Assembly (NCBI RefSeq): GCF_003597395.2
Contig: NC_133770.1
Coordinates: 28,508,802 to 28,572,801, forward strand
From: Chelonoidis abingdonii
Taxonomy: Eukaryota; Chordata; Testudines; Testudinidae
DNA: 64,000 bases
Direction: 5' to 3'
Shown: piece by piece, positions 44,236 to 55,891 of the stretch
Numbering within the stretch: the first letter of the stretch is position 1
Layout of the letters: every line of letters begins with the position of its first letter
Made by a program: the position numbers and the translations under genes
The notes under the pieces: generated by a model
Told to the model about the DNA's origin: nothing
Seen by the model: the letters and a program-made list of their open reading frames with translations, nothing else
The model's database searches: none

Positions 44236-45672
44236 CAGGGATGTCCTTAGGCATAGGCAGCTGGGTAGGGCACCTGAAAATTTGAGGCACCCCTGGGTCT
44301 TCATGTCCACCCTCCTGGTTTTCCTATCCCTGTTCTGACCCTTCCTGCAGGCTCTGAGTCTTCCTGGGAAGGGGATCTAGTAGTTAAAAGAGAAAAAGTC
44401 CCCAGCCTGCCAGACCTATTAGCACAACACTGAAACTGTTAAAGAGCCATTCAAGGGGTAATGAAGACATTTAACAGGCATTTGCCAACCCCCAGGTATC
44501 TACTGACAGTTTCTGAATGTACTGACAAAAGCAGCTGTGCATGACTGTAATATTTACTCAGAACATGTCAGTCTACAGGACCTTAGTTTAAAATTTGCTT
44601 TAAAAATATTTCATTAGTGAGTTGGTGAAGATTACAAAATCACATCTCTAAAAAATCCTTGCACAGATTTCTAGATGCACAAGCATCTTTAGCCTTAAAT
44701 GCTGAGGTCTTCAGACATATGTTTTTTTAAATAAATTCTTCAAAAAACTACCCTTATCTAAAATACACATTTTAATTACTATAGTAAAAAAAACTTACTT
44801 CCAAAGTCCTGTCCTTTCTGTCCATACATTTCTCCCTTCATCCCCGCTCTCCCATCCCCCCCACCCCGCGCCAACTGAAGGAAGCAACAGCCCTTTGCTT
44901 CCAGATAGCTGGACAAAGAGTTTCCCTTGCTTTACTTTTGACTATCTGATGAACTAGTTTTAAGCAAAATCAGTACCTTAGTAAGATATAAAATCCTTTG
45001 TTATGCCTAAAATCTTTGGAAACATATTTTTTAAAGTTGGTGATATTTCATAAACGTGTATTGTTATGGAGATCATACACAGTAAATTAGTGTTCCCTTT
45101 CTCTAAAAGCAATGAACATTGTTATGAACACACTAAACCTCTGTGACTGATTAATTTAAAATAACGTCTGTTTCAGTGAGTTAAATATGTAGTAATCTGG
45201 AATGATTACTTTATGAAGGCTCAAGAGTACATTTAAAATATAAAATCAGCTTAGAAATAGTGATTAAGAAAATGTAAAACAGAGAAGAGCTGCATCATGT
45301 ATTCCATAACATTTAATGTTGTATTCAGCAAGACAGTTGATTCACTCTTACTACAAAGTTTTTGCAAATAAATGTCTGACAAACTTCAGGCCATACCAAA
45401 AAACCTGTCACTGACATTTTTTATTCCCAAGTTTAGTGCTTTTAATTAGGTATCTTCTGCATGTCCATTTTGCGTGACGGAGAGGGTACAGGGTCTCTGC
45501 GGGGAACTGCGACTCTCAGCCACTGTGAGGCATGCCAGGCGTCTTGTTATTCTTTCTGCCTTGTCGCTCTGACCCCTGTCCCCGCCGGGCTGCAAGCTCA
45601 GGCTGCTGTGGGGATAGGGGCACCAGTTTAATAATACTGCATAGGGCTCCATAAATACTAAGGACGGCCCTG
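44236..45672 (+). mobile_element. hAT-D: 1437-bp hAT nested in hAT-C
   Basis: The left end cagggatgtccttaggca pairs with the right end, reversed cagggccgtccttagtat. The flanks ggggtgcc (44228-44235) and ggcgggcc (45673-45680) match 6/8. The interior is mostly AT-rich with no transposase frame found. Confidence 0.78.
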
Positions 45673-45965
45673 GGCGGGCCAAAAAGCAGTGCCCTGGCTC
45701 TACAGGGCGGATTCGCCTTCTGGAGGCACTGGAGAACAAGAAAGTCGGCTTGCAGGGGCGGCGAGCCCCAGCCACGGAGGAGCTGGTGCGGCACAGAGGG
45801 GTAGCGGCCCTGCAAAGGTGGCAGCACCACTAGTGGGGAGCAGCCACACCCCCCCTCCTCCCTGGGCTGTGGCCTGGCACCCCGTTCCCCCCACGGGGGG
45901 CACCTGTAGGCTGTAGCAGATGCATACGGGAAGATAACCCCGGGCATCCACACCTCCCCCCTCCC

Positions 45966-46088
45966 TAGAGTGACCAGATGTCCCAATTTTATAGTGACAG
46001 TCCTGATTTTTGGGTCTTTTTCTTATATAGGGTCCTATTACCCCCTACCCTTGTCCTGATTTTTCACACTTGCTGTCTGGTTGCCCTA
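45966..46088 (-). mobile_element. 123-bp hAT-type MITE, copy 3, nested in hAT-C
   Basis: It reads tagagtgaccagatgtccc ... ctgtctggttgccct(a), the reverse orientation of the copies at 7970 and 13553. The flanks cccctccc (45958-45965) and ccccttgc (46089-46096) match 6/8. Confidence 0.85.
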
Positions 46089-46551
46089 CCCCTTGCCATG
46101 CTCGGGTTCTGTGGGTCTCGGGCATGTGAGCCGCCACTGGGGCACACTCCCAGGAGCTGCAATGCTGGAGCGCATTGAGGGGGGATCCAGGGGGTGCATG
46201 GGGGCCTATGCATGCATGCATCTGCTGCAGGAGCCCCCAGAAGCCAGCTCCTCCCTGCCAAGCAGCTGCAGTGGCCCAAGCCCCCGGCAAAACCAGTGAG
46301 TGGACTCGGGACAGGGGCTGCAGGGGTGAGGTGGGGAGGGCTCACGGAGGAGCTGTGCACCCTCCAGGGGAGTTCAGGGGTCAGGAAGGGGGGAACCTGG
46401 TCTGGAGAGTAGCCCCTGTGCACGGCTGGCCCCTGGGATCTATAAAGGCTCATTGGGATTTGCCCCTCAATGAACCGATGTTATGGGGGGAGAGGGGGGG
46501 CACAAGGTGGAAGTTTCACTTAGGGCACAAAATATCCTTGCACCGGCCCTG

Positions 46552-47045
46552 TCCAGAGCCCCCAGGAGTCGTGGACTTTTCATGTTTGTCCAATGTTTGT
46601 GTTCATGAACTGACCCATATGATCCATTAAAACTTGTAGGATGAGTGAATAGTAACCTTTGCTTCATGTATTCCCTGGGCCCTGTCAGTGTATAGGGATG
46701 TGTGTTCCATCAGTGGCCCCTGTAGAAAATCCCATCCTCTGAAATCCTGCTATAATTTCAGGGACTTTGGTTATGGCCACCATCCATGCATATATTGATA
46801 GCATGGCAAACCTGGACAACCACAACCCCTATAGTTGACCTCCCAATCCTGAACCAGTTTGCAATGGATGGACAGCTGTCAACTGTTGCCAGTTTTCAAA
46901 GGGCACTAGCAACCCGATTCTGTATTGCTATGGGTTTCCGAGAATCAGTGGTCTGGTGCTGAATGGTTGCTGCAAGCTGCTCGCACAATTCAATGAAGGT
47001 CTGCTACCTCACTGAGATGTTCTGCAGCCACTAGTTGTCATCCCA
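46552..47045 (-). pseudogene. Harbinger (HARBI1-like) transposase, N-terminal and central piece
   Basis: The minus-strand frame reads FIELCEQLAATIQHQTTD, then KPIAIQNRVASAL, a stop, KLATVDSCPSIANWFRIGRS, TIGVVVVQVCHAIN and, past further stops, EDGIFYRGH*WNTHPYTL and EYMKQRLLFTHPTSFNGSYG, then NMKSPRLLGAL. These align in order with the family's 'rva.aLwkLAt.dsyrsvanqFgvgkSTv...v..v..ai', 'GFPnc.GaiDGTHIpI', 'eYinRKg.fS...qa..d..g.f..i..GwpGkvHDarvf'. The GxxDGTH block carrying a catalytic aspartate is destroyed. Stops and shifts show long neutral decay. Confidence 0.75.
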
Positions 47046-47650
47046 GCTTTCCAAGACAATATGGTCTGTTCCACCACACAATACTGGCTGTCCAGAACCA
47101 GAAGCAGTGGTCTACTTATGGGTATACCATTGCAATCCCAGCATTGAAGACATCTATTCTATAGGATCAAAATGGATTCTCATTCACCCTCTCAGCCAGC
47201 TGTCTTCAGGGGTCTCAAATTTTTCTGGACCCATTCCATCCAGTATCTGGTACTGCAGCACATGAACATTAGTCCTCCAAGCAGGAGGAGGAGCGGAACC
47301 ACATAATTATAGATTTGCTCCATCTTTTCCACACAGTGGGGCAGAAGGAAGAGATGACCAAAAGCTGCTGTCACCAAATATGTGAAGGTAGAATACAGAA
47401 CCAACAACACTCAACAAGGAGGCTCCCAGAGTGTCTCCTGTGATGCAAAGGACTTTTGGATACCTTCCCTGAAATGGTAGCTGTACCACTGCATACCAAA
47501 AAGGGGCAGTGTGGACACGGGTACATGCCTGTGCACAGAGTATACCCATGCCCAGCACAGCATGTGCGGATGTTCAGTGCAGGTATGGGGTACATGTGTT
47601 AGCAGTACATTGATAAGTATACAAGGAAATGTGGAAGTGTGGAAGTAGCC

Positions 47651-48585
47651 ACAGAAACAATGGCTCAACCTCCTTCATGCCAGCAGATGTCCTATCACAC
47701 GCCATCATTACAAATGCCCAATTCGTTGTCAGTAACTTTCCACGAGGTCTAGAACTCCATCCATAGCACATGCCAACAAGTACACAATCTTATAAGAATC
47801 CTTTCTCATTCCTTCCTTCATTTATAACAATCTTTCACAATGAAATAAAATGGTGACTTCTTGGAAAGTATCCCAAATAGATAGTTTCCTAGGAACAGTT
47901 ATTAACGACAGCAAGGAGAATGTACTCAAAGTTTAGCACATGCTTAGTGAAATCAGGATATATCTGAGCAATCCAAACACTTATCAAAATATTGCCATCA
48001 GGTACATTTTTCTTCCTGTGCTACTCTAATTTTCTACTGCTGTGCTGTTTCTTTCCTTTTCCTTTCCAAACCTTCAATTAAGATTGTTTTTAAATTAATT
48101 TATTGCCAGTAGATGGGTTCTTTTCAGAGTGTGTGATCATTTGCCCCAACCTCAGTCACCAATATCACATAATTCTCATGTGCAGAGGAAAACCTGGGAG
48201 GTGTGAATATGTTTAAGTCCTTGGTCTTTCTGGGGTAAGAATGAGGGCATAGAAAAAAGTTACGGCATTGTCAGGGCTCTGCTAGGAGAGAAAAGCATCA
48301 GTGTAAATGGTGTTAGTTTGATACTGGCCACTAAAGAGTCTCTTTATGAAACATAATGTTGTTCTGTGAAATTTGTCATTGGCTCTATTGAAAATTGGCA
48401 CTTCATTGCCCCCCTCCATGGAAGTAGCACAGACACAATCTTATTCAAGTGTACAATGACAAATCATATGTAAACAGACTATTGGTTTGCCCCTGTTGGA
48501 TTTTGCCTGTATAGGTTAGCCATGCAAATACTAGATTTTAAAAAAACATTTTGTAAGGAATTTCTTCCAGTTTGGGGCATAATCC
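47651..48585. other. AT-rich spacer
   Basis: No gene or repeat recognised. Confidence 0.5.
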
Positions 48586-48665
48586 TGCACCTCTGAAGTC
48601 AGTGAGAGTTTTGTCATTGACTTCAACGGGAGCAGGAGCATGCACATATTGCAGTGGACAGTTCA
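48586..48665. repeat. Old repeat fragment ('cattgacttcaacgggagcagga')
   Basis: The text agagttttgtcattgactt, caacgggagcaggagcat is a very common amniote repeat phrase. Unnamed here. Confidence 0.5.
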
Positions 48666-48703
48666 CATTTCAGGGCACTGACTCTTCAGACATCTTCCTT
48701 CAA

Positions 48704-50838
48704 GGGTATGTCTACACTACGGGATTATTCTGATTTTACATAAATTGGTTTTGTAAAACAGATTGTATAAAGTCGAGTGCATGTGGCCACACTACGCACA
48801 TTAATTCGGTGGTGCGCGTCCATGGTCCGAGGCTAGCGTCAATTTCTGGAGCGTTGCATTGTGGGTAGCTATCCCATAGTTCCCGCAGTCTCCCCCGCCC
48901 ATTGGAGACCCCAATGCATGATGGCGCAAAAACAGTGTCGCGGGTGATTCTGGGTAAATGTTGTCACTCATTCCTTCCTCCATGAAAGCAACGGCAGACA
49001 GTATGTCGCGCCCTTTTTTCTTGGAGCCGCTGCAGAGCGGCAGTAGCACGGGGGCAACCATTGGAGCCCGTTCATGCTTTATTTTACTGTTACCATATGT
49101 CTACTGGATGTTTGCTAACAGAGTGCGGGGTGGTACTGCAGCACTACAGCAGCAGCATTCATTTGTGCCTTGCAAGATATGCAGAGATGGTTATCAGTTG
49201 TTCTGTTACCTTCTCGCCCTTGTAAATGTTGGCGATGAGATGATCGGTTAATCAGTCGTTCTGTACCGTTGCTGCTGTCATGGGTGGCCCCTGGCGAGCG
49301 TCCGGCCGGGGGCGCCAAGACAAAATGGGAAGGACTCCCTTGGTCATCCCTTCCTTTGAGTGGTATCCTAAAAAATAGAGTCAGCTGCCTAGATATGCGT
49401 GGCAAGTGTACTAAGAGAATCCAGTGTACCAGAGCAGCACAGCCGCCTTCCGTGTCAGATCCACACAGATTGATGATGGCTACATACCATTCTAGGGTTG
49501 CCCCGTGCAACAACCCCACTCGTGCCCCGCTGCTCCCCACCCCTGGGCTATCCATTGCGTTGTCCCCCCCATATTTGTTTGATGAAGTAATAAGATGCTG
49601 AGGAATTAGAAACACTGAGTTTTTGAAAAGAATAAAATGAGGGGAGGCAGCCTTTCAGCTGCGGTAACCAAGCAGGAACATCAAAAGTGTTGAGGGTTGA
49701 GAGATGGAGCCCAGTATGCCTACTGCTATGATAGTCAGGCCCAGTACGAATCTGTTCTTTACCATGAAAGAGAGTGGGCTGATGGAGCTCCAGGCCTCAG
49801 TTTGCTTATATGAGCGGACCAGTCGTTTTTTGTACCATTTGTTAGGATATGACCAGGAGTCATCCGTTTACCGCACCCCGGGCCGACCTACTTGAGGCCA
49901 GGGCCAGGGAGCACTCATGCGCTTGTATGAAACGATGGATAATCAGGTCATATTGTTAATGTCTGCCACCGGGGGATCGGTAGAGGGTAGAGGGGAGAGT
50001 GATTATCACTTGCTGCAGCACCGGTTATACAGCCTGGCTTGCAGTAGACAAGGGATGACATTTTTGAGAAAATCTAAGAAACGACTTTTTTTCTGCCGGA
50101 AAGGGGTTAAATTAACGAGCTTATACCCTGAATCCACCCCGGACAATGTCGTTTGACCCTACGAAGGCATTGGGGAAGCTAAGCAAAGAATGCAATACTT
50201 TCGGAGACTGCTGGGACTGTTGGGATAGTGGAGTCCTCAGTCCCCCAATCCCCTCAATTGAGTTGTCCATTTGATTACTTTGGCTCCGACGCTTGGTCAC
50301 GTGCACGGCGGACCTAGCATAGCCTGGAGATTTTTTTTCAAGTGCTTTGGTATTTTGTCTTCGTGTTAACGGAGGCTCTCTGATAGAACCAGATTTGTCT
50401 CCCCAATACAGTTGCGGCAGATCCAGTATTCTCCGTCGGGCCATGCCTGGTGCTCTTGTTGATTTGGGACTGGCTATCGCCACCCGTGCTGATCAAAGCT
50501 CCTCATCTGGGCAACAGGAAATGAAATTCAAGAAGGCGAGGCTCCTGGTCTACCTGGCCCACTGCATCCGAGTATTCAGATTGCTGTCCAGAGCGGTCAC
50601 AATGGTGCACTCTGGGATACTGCCCGGAGACCAATACCATTGATTTGCGGCCACACTAACCCTAATCCGATACGGTAATACTGATTTCAGTGCTACTCCT
50701 CTTGTCAGGGAGGAGTACAGAAACCGGTTTAAAGGGCCCTTTATATCGATATAAAGGGCCTCGTTGTGTGGACCGGTGCAGCGTTAAATCAGTTTAACGC
50801 TGCTAAAATCGGTTTAAAAGCGTAGTGTAGACCAGGCC
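48704..50838 (+). mobile_element. 2.1-kb PIF/Harbinger-like non-autonomous transposon
   Basis: The left end gggtatgtctacactacg pairs with the right end, reversed ggcctggtctacactacg. The flanking triplets are caa and taa, one base from a TAA duplication. The left 200 bases (attaattcggtgg, ggagcgttgcattgtgggta, gctatcccatagttcccgca) match a transposon I know as abundant in turtle DNA. The many overlapping frames of 60-166 codons on both strands show no transposase motif, so I treat them as non-coding. Near the right end is a perfect 26-bp palindrome (50735-50760). Confidence 0.78.
50735..50760. repeat. Perfect 26-bp palindrome near the right end of the 48704 element
   Basis: Arms ggccctttatatc and gatataaagggcc with no spacer, checked base by base. 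Confidence 0.95.
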
Positions 50839-51837
50839 TAAGGCTGATACCACAGATTTTGAAAGGCAATTGTTACATCAGTTTTAACTCTCATTGCTGA
50901 TTGCCTTTGAGGCTTTTTTGAATTTAATATCCTTCTCAGTGCCTTTCCAGAGACAGCTTATAACACGTTTACTGTCCCTTTCACACTACACTACATAAAC
51001 ACACCCAACTGATCCTACTTAAACCTCAGCTTTAGTATTTGCCACTTCTTTTGTGCTACCTAGAGAAAGTGGCATAAATCACAATCAGGCAATGAGCCGC
51101 TGTGTCCAGCCATATGAGTCCAGTTAGCTGAACATCTTTTTTGGTAACTTGGTTTAAATTCTTACATTCACAATGAGGCCATTGGAAAACTACTGTAATG
51201 TACTTGTGTTGCTGAGGTATTCTGTACGTCAAAGATTCTCACAAATGTCTGAGCTCCCACTCTTTTACATTGCCTCATGCTGGGCAAGTGTAGACAAAGC
51301 CAGTATACAATTTATTTCCTCCTACTTGAGCAGACGGTTGTAATTAGGAACAAGTTGCAGGAAACTATTGCTTTAATTCCTTATCCTTAGAATCACAGAT
51401 CAGAGCTTGGCCGGTAGAATGGAGAATTAATCTGTTGTTTCAATCTCACTGTTGTTCTCACTATTCCTAGGAATAAAGGCAGAAAAGAATGAACTAAATA
51501 TGTCAAAATGCTGCCTATATAATTTCTTAAAATGTGGCCATTCTATGAGTGACATTCTCACCCCCATTCAATTCTCTCTAAGACAAATGAATGAAACAAG
51601 GCAGTGAAAAGTGACTCTAAAAGCCCTGGATCAGCTGGGAATTCTTCTGGGTGGGAATTCTCCCCATGCAGAAATTCTGCCAGTCAGCTGCAGGTTGTCC
51701 TCTGAGGATCCTCACACAGTCCCTGTTATATTCTAGCAGCAGCCTGAGGGTGGGGATGGGTCAGGAGGGAAGTGTCAGGGACACAGCTACAGTACGTAGC
51801 TCTGTGGAGATTCTGGGCAACACCGCTATGCTTCGGC
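50839..51837. other. Spacer without recognised gene
   Basis: Mixed-composition sequence; nothing recognised. Confidence 0.45.
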
Positions 51838-52790
51838 AGTCAGGGGTTCTGGAACAGTTTGTATAGTGGGGGTGCTGAGAACCATTGAACCAAACAGTAA
51901 ACCCTGTATATGATGGAAACCACTTCAAGCCAGGCAGTGCAGTAGCAACCCCATCCAGAAATGGTGGAAGCTTCTTAAAAGTGGGGGGCCACCAGTGCCT
52001 GAACCATGGCCCCACATCCTGCCCCATCCCTTCCCCTGAGCATCCAACCTTGCTCCTCCCCTTCCCCATAGGCTCCACCCTTGCATCATCCCTTCTTCCC
52101 GAGCCCCCACCTCTTCTCCTGAGCATCCAACCTCACACCACTCCTTCCCTCGAGGCCCTGCCCTCACTCCACACCTTCTTCTTGAGGCCTTGCCCTTGTG
52201 CCGCTCCTTCTTCCCGATCCCCCACCCCTTCCCCTGAGCATCTACCCTTTTACCACTCCTTCTCCCAAGACCCTGCTCCCATGCTGCCACTTCTCTCCAA
52301 AAAACCCCTCCCCCTGCTCGCTCCACTCTACCCCTCCCTTATCGTTCACACTTAGGGCCAGTAAAAACTGAGAGGGCATAGCCCTCCAACTTTTAAAAGT
52401 GATGGGGCCATGGCCTCCTGGTTCCCCCCTGTTCCGGTGCCCTTGCCCCAGCACCTGTGCCAGCAGCCAGGGCTGCCTGGGGAGTGTATGTGTGCAAGTG
52501 GGGCAATTTGCCCCAGGCCCTGGGCCCCACAGGAGACCTGTGAGTCCTGGCCTGCCAGCAGTCCAGGTCTTTGGCCACATTTCAGCAGCGGGAGGCCCTT
52601 CAGTGCTGCTGAAGACGCAGAGCAACTGAAGGCCCCCCCCCCCCACCGAAATGCCACCGAAGACCCGGACCGCTGCCAGGTGAGTACAAGTGCCACAGCT
52701 CCCCCACTTTGCCCCAGGTCCCCTGAGTCCCCTGGGCGGCTCTGCTGGCAGCCCAGGAAGGCAGCTTTAATTTAGCCAGCCTCCAGGGAA
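51838..52790. repeat. GC-rich composite transposon-derived repeat
   Basis: Begins near gtcaggggttctggaaca, runs into tgggggtgctgagaaccatt and aaaccctgtatatgatgga, then a C-rich stretch ('ccccttcccctgagcatc' recurring at 52028, 52110 and 52225), and ends after an inverted echo: taaaagtggggggcc at 51975 and aaaagtgatggggcc at 52395. A hAT with its own duplications is inserted at 52468. Pro/Ser-rich frames here are by-products. Confidence 0.55.
52468..52744. mobile_element. 277-bp hAT nested in the GC-rich repeat
   Basis: The left end cagggctgcctgggga pairs with the right end, reversed cagagccgcccagggga. The flanks ccagcagc (52460-52467) and ctggcagc (52745-52752) match 6/8. The phrase ggggcaatttgccccagg near the left end, with tttgccccagg near the right, is typical of one turtle hAT. 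Confidence 0.75.
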
Positions 52791-55700
52791 GTACAGAATT
52801 AGGAGGACACAAAGGTGCCTTAAAGTCGCTTTAGCCTCACTTCCCTCAGGTTGTGAGGCCTACAGCCGGGTTGTGCCTCTCAGAGCTGCAGCACAGAATC
52901 TCACCATTGGTCACGTGGCCACTCTCTGTGGTTGACTATAACAATTCCCATCATAAATCCATTGCCCTCTGTACAATGTCCACATTTCAATCCGAACAGT
53001 AATACCTAGAAAAATCCCATGGTTCCACTTCTTTGTCCTCTCTCCCTACCATACATTTCCCAGACATTCCTATCCATTAACTCCTCCAAAACAGGCAGGA
53101 AAATTTAATTTCAAGGATACCTGTCTTTGGAATACTTATTTATTAGCAGCTAGTTAGAGTTCAATATTTGGGGAGCTCCTGATCTGCTTTATTACTAAAT
53201 TGAAAACACACTGAGGTTTGGAAGATATAAATCAGAAACAATTCCTGTCTCTGAAATTGTTAATGCTTAAACCTTCAACTAAAATATGATTATTGTAGAC
53301 CTCACCACAGGGGCTTTGAAAGAGAGTCACTGTAATGCTTATTTTTTAAACTTTTATTTATCTATGCAGCATTATGATAAGGAATCAGTGAATGGATAGC
53401 AACAAACTAGCATAGGCTTGAGTTTCCTGGCAAGCTGCTTATTGCTATTACCCAAAACATCTGGGCTGATATGAGCTGATATCACACTCAAATATAACTC
53501 TTCTGTCACATATCTACAGCTGCAGTCTACTAGAGAAATAGATTAAGTGGAAGGAAATTTAAGCCACAGTAGGACTAGCAAGTCATCTACTATAGAGTTT
53601 GGAGAGGAGTCAAGGGGTTAGCTGAATCCCCAGTTAAGTCATTCAGTATTCTTTCACGAAAAACATCTGTAACAATGAATGAGATTGCAGTGCATGGATG
53701 TGGACATTTTCAATTTCTTGTGCTTAGCTAAGTGTACTTGTGCTATGGTGAGGTTTTGCATAGTTTGTTTGCGTAGTTTTGCAAAATTTATCTGATTGTT
53801 TTTGGAAGACACACAGGCAATTTCTCTCCTCTCTCCCTTCCCCCAGTTTGTAACCTCAGTGAAATAATGGGATCGCATTTCAGACATTTGAATATAGTTA
53901 AAGGGAGCCACATAACTGAACTGACTAAAATCCAAAAAAACCAGCAGAAATGTAACTATGCTATTACAATTGTCCAGGGATAAATTGCATCTGCTCTTCA
54001 TGTCCTAGATATGGATTTAGCTTTTAACTTAAATATTTTATGGTTTGATTTCATTGAGGCATGCTTATAAATGAAAGTAGTATTTAGTCCAATATGTACA
54101 GGAGGGTGTAAGTACTGCTATTTGATTGGCATTACTGGTAAGGGAATAATACAATGTGCACGAAAGTATCATTTAGGGTGCATAAACTCCAGGAAATCTG
54201 TTTAAAATGTTGACTTTGACAAATGCTGGTAATAGGAGTTTGTAGATATAGCTTTGGATCTTTCAAAGCTGGAAAAAACGAGGCTGGACAGTAGACGTTT
54301 GATTTGCATGTATCTTATGAACTGTGATGAAAATAGCAGCTTTGCATGCTGTTCCACAACAGCTTGATGAAGACACTGTAGTTCTGTGATGGAAATGCAG
54401 CAAATAGAACTGTACATTTCTATTCAGCTGAAAAGCTGCTATTGATTCAAATGCTGGTACATATCAGGCTAGAGCCAAATAGGGACAAAAAGCAGAACAG
54501 GAGTGTCACAGATAGGTCAAGTGCTCATGAACTGGTAAACATTCAAAGTTCACATCAATGTGATTGAATTGCCTTAATACATTTGGCACATTTGACTTAC
54601 ACACAATGCTGAAATGGTAATGCCACAGTAATTCAGTTACCAAACAGACAATGTAACTGTTTCATGGTTGTGGAACAGAAGAGAAGAATCCTACAGAAGA
54701 AAGGAAAGAATAGACTTTATATAGCTGCCATGAAATTTGCAGAAAAAAAGTGAAAAGGCCTAAAATCAAGGAGCTTTCACTGGGACCAGGACTTGGTCCT
54801 CAGTAATCAGCTAGTAAGATGTAAAAACCCAGAAGAAGAATGGGCAAATCCTTTTCGCAGCATCCAGTCCAAGTAACTGGCTGGGCTTTGGATTATTCCA
54901 CTAGGACAAGTATATTGAATAGTTGTAGGCCTTAGCATCCATCCCTCCCAATGGAAAGTTCCAAGGATCCATTTAAAAGTGAACAGAAAAAGAGGCCAAA
55001 TTTGTCAAATAAATTGTTTCAATTTAGTCCCTTGGTATCCTCTAGAAAAAGCTACAGCCAACCCTTCCTGGTCAAGAGAATAGATACTATGAGAATCAAG
55101 AAAGGAGAATTAAGCAGGTGAATTTCATTCTTGAGCCTCCCAGAGGATGTTGGAGATGTGAAATGTTTCCTTGCAGTATTCTGTTCATTCACTAGATCTC
55201 ACTATGTGTTATCGAGTGTACCAGAGAGAGTGAAATCTCAGGTAAACAAGCAAGATCAATCTGAACTTTGAGCTGGTGGAAAGACACTTTATTTTTCTGT
55301 AGTGTACAGTCAGTGGGAACAATAGATGCTTCTTGTTTAAGAAAGACTGATATTATATATCATGACTCAAGTGACCAGCCTGGAGAGAAGACTACATTAT
55401 ATATTTGTTTATGTATCAAGGCATTTCCACTACAATCTCAAAGCACATCTTTGGAAGCATCAGTTTATGTAAGTTAATTATCTTCTGCCTGAGACTGTGG
55501 GACAAATAGTGGCAATAATAGTTCCATTCTCTTCCAAGCTAGAATATGGGCTCCAAAACTGAAAGAAACTGAAGGGTTGTCACTTGTGGTTCCCAGTCAT
55601 GATCAACTGTTCCTTTTTAACTTCCAGCTTCGGATGGTGAGAAAATGACCTGTACCTTTAAATCAGATTGTTTGCTCTATCGTAATGTAATAGAGGTGTC

Positions 55701-55891
55701 AGCTTAAGACAACTATATATTGAAACTGTCCTATCAAAGAGTTGACCTTATTTTAATTAATTTATTATTATTTATTAGATGACAAAATTTTCTATGCACC
55801 CAACCAAATTATTTTTCGTAAAACAGGGAAGCCCTGAAGTCCTACAAGATTAAATCCTAGGAACATAATAAATTCTGTATTATGCATATAT
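52791..55891. other. AT-rich spacer, the longest repeat-poor stretch after 28-38 kb
   Basis: No gene, RNA or repeat end recognised over about 3.1 kb. Confidence 0.5.

Larger units (their letters stand above)
44171..46551 (+). mobile_element. hAT-C: hAT inserted in the Harbinger transposase (936 bp plus nested hAT-D and a MITE)
   Basis: The left end cagggacagtgcaac pairs with the right end, reversed cagggccggtgcaag. The flanks tcctgagc (44163-44170) and tccagagc (46552-46559) match 7/8. The left part has the 'cgcctagggcggcaag' motif of a familiar turtle hAT. When the insert and one duplication are set aside, the transposase frame continues from ...LLGALD into IEII.., so the site is exact. Confidence 0.88.
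38637..47650. mobile_element. PIF/Harbinger-like transposon, 9.0 kb with nested hATs
   Basis: The left end ggctatgtctacacttgtga pairs with the right end, whose reverse complement is ggctacttccacacttcc; both continue with an 'acat..tta.at..tac' block. The flanking triplets are ata and aca, an eroded 3-bp duplication. Inside, a plus-strand SANT/Myb-like accessory gene remnant (about 41052-41321) faces a minus-strand transposase remnant (47045-43800). Convergent paired genes are the hallmark of this superfamily. Two hATs with internal nests sit inside at 41384-42768 and 44171-46551. Without them the element would be about 5.2 kb, normal for the superfamily. Confidence 0.75.

Noticed and set aside
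45446..46630. Frames of 100-156 codons around 45.4-46.6 kb
   Set aside because: They fall within hAT-C/hAT-D and the MITE; crossing element boundaries shows they are not genes.
51885..52696. Several frames of 110-156 codons on both strands
   Set aside because: Derived from C-rich tandem text of a composite repeat and a nested hAT, not a gene.
55268..55477. 69-codon plus frame considered as exon
   Set aside because: No splice sites of quality and no recognisable motif.
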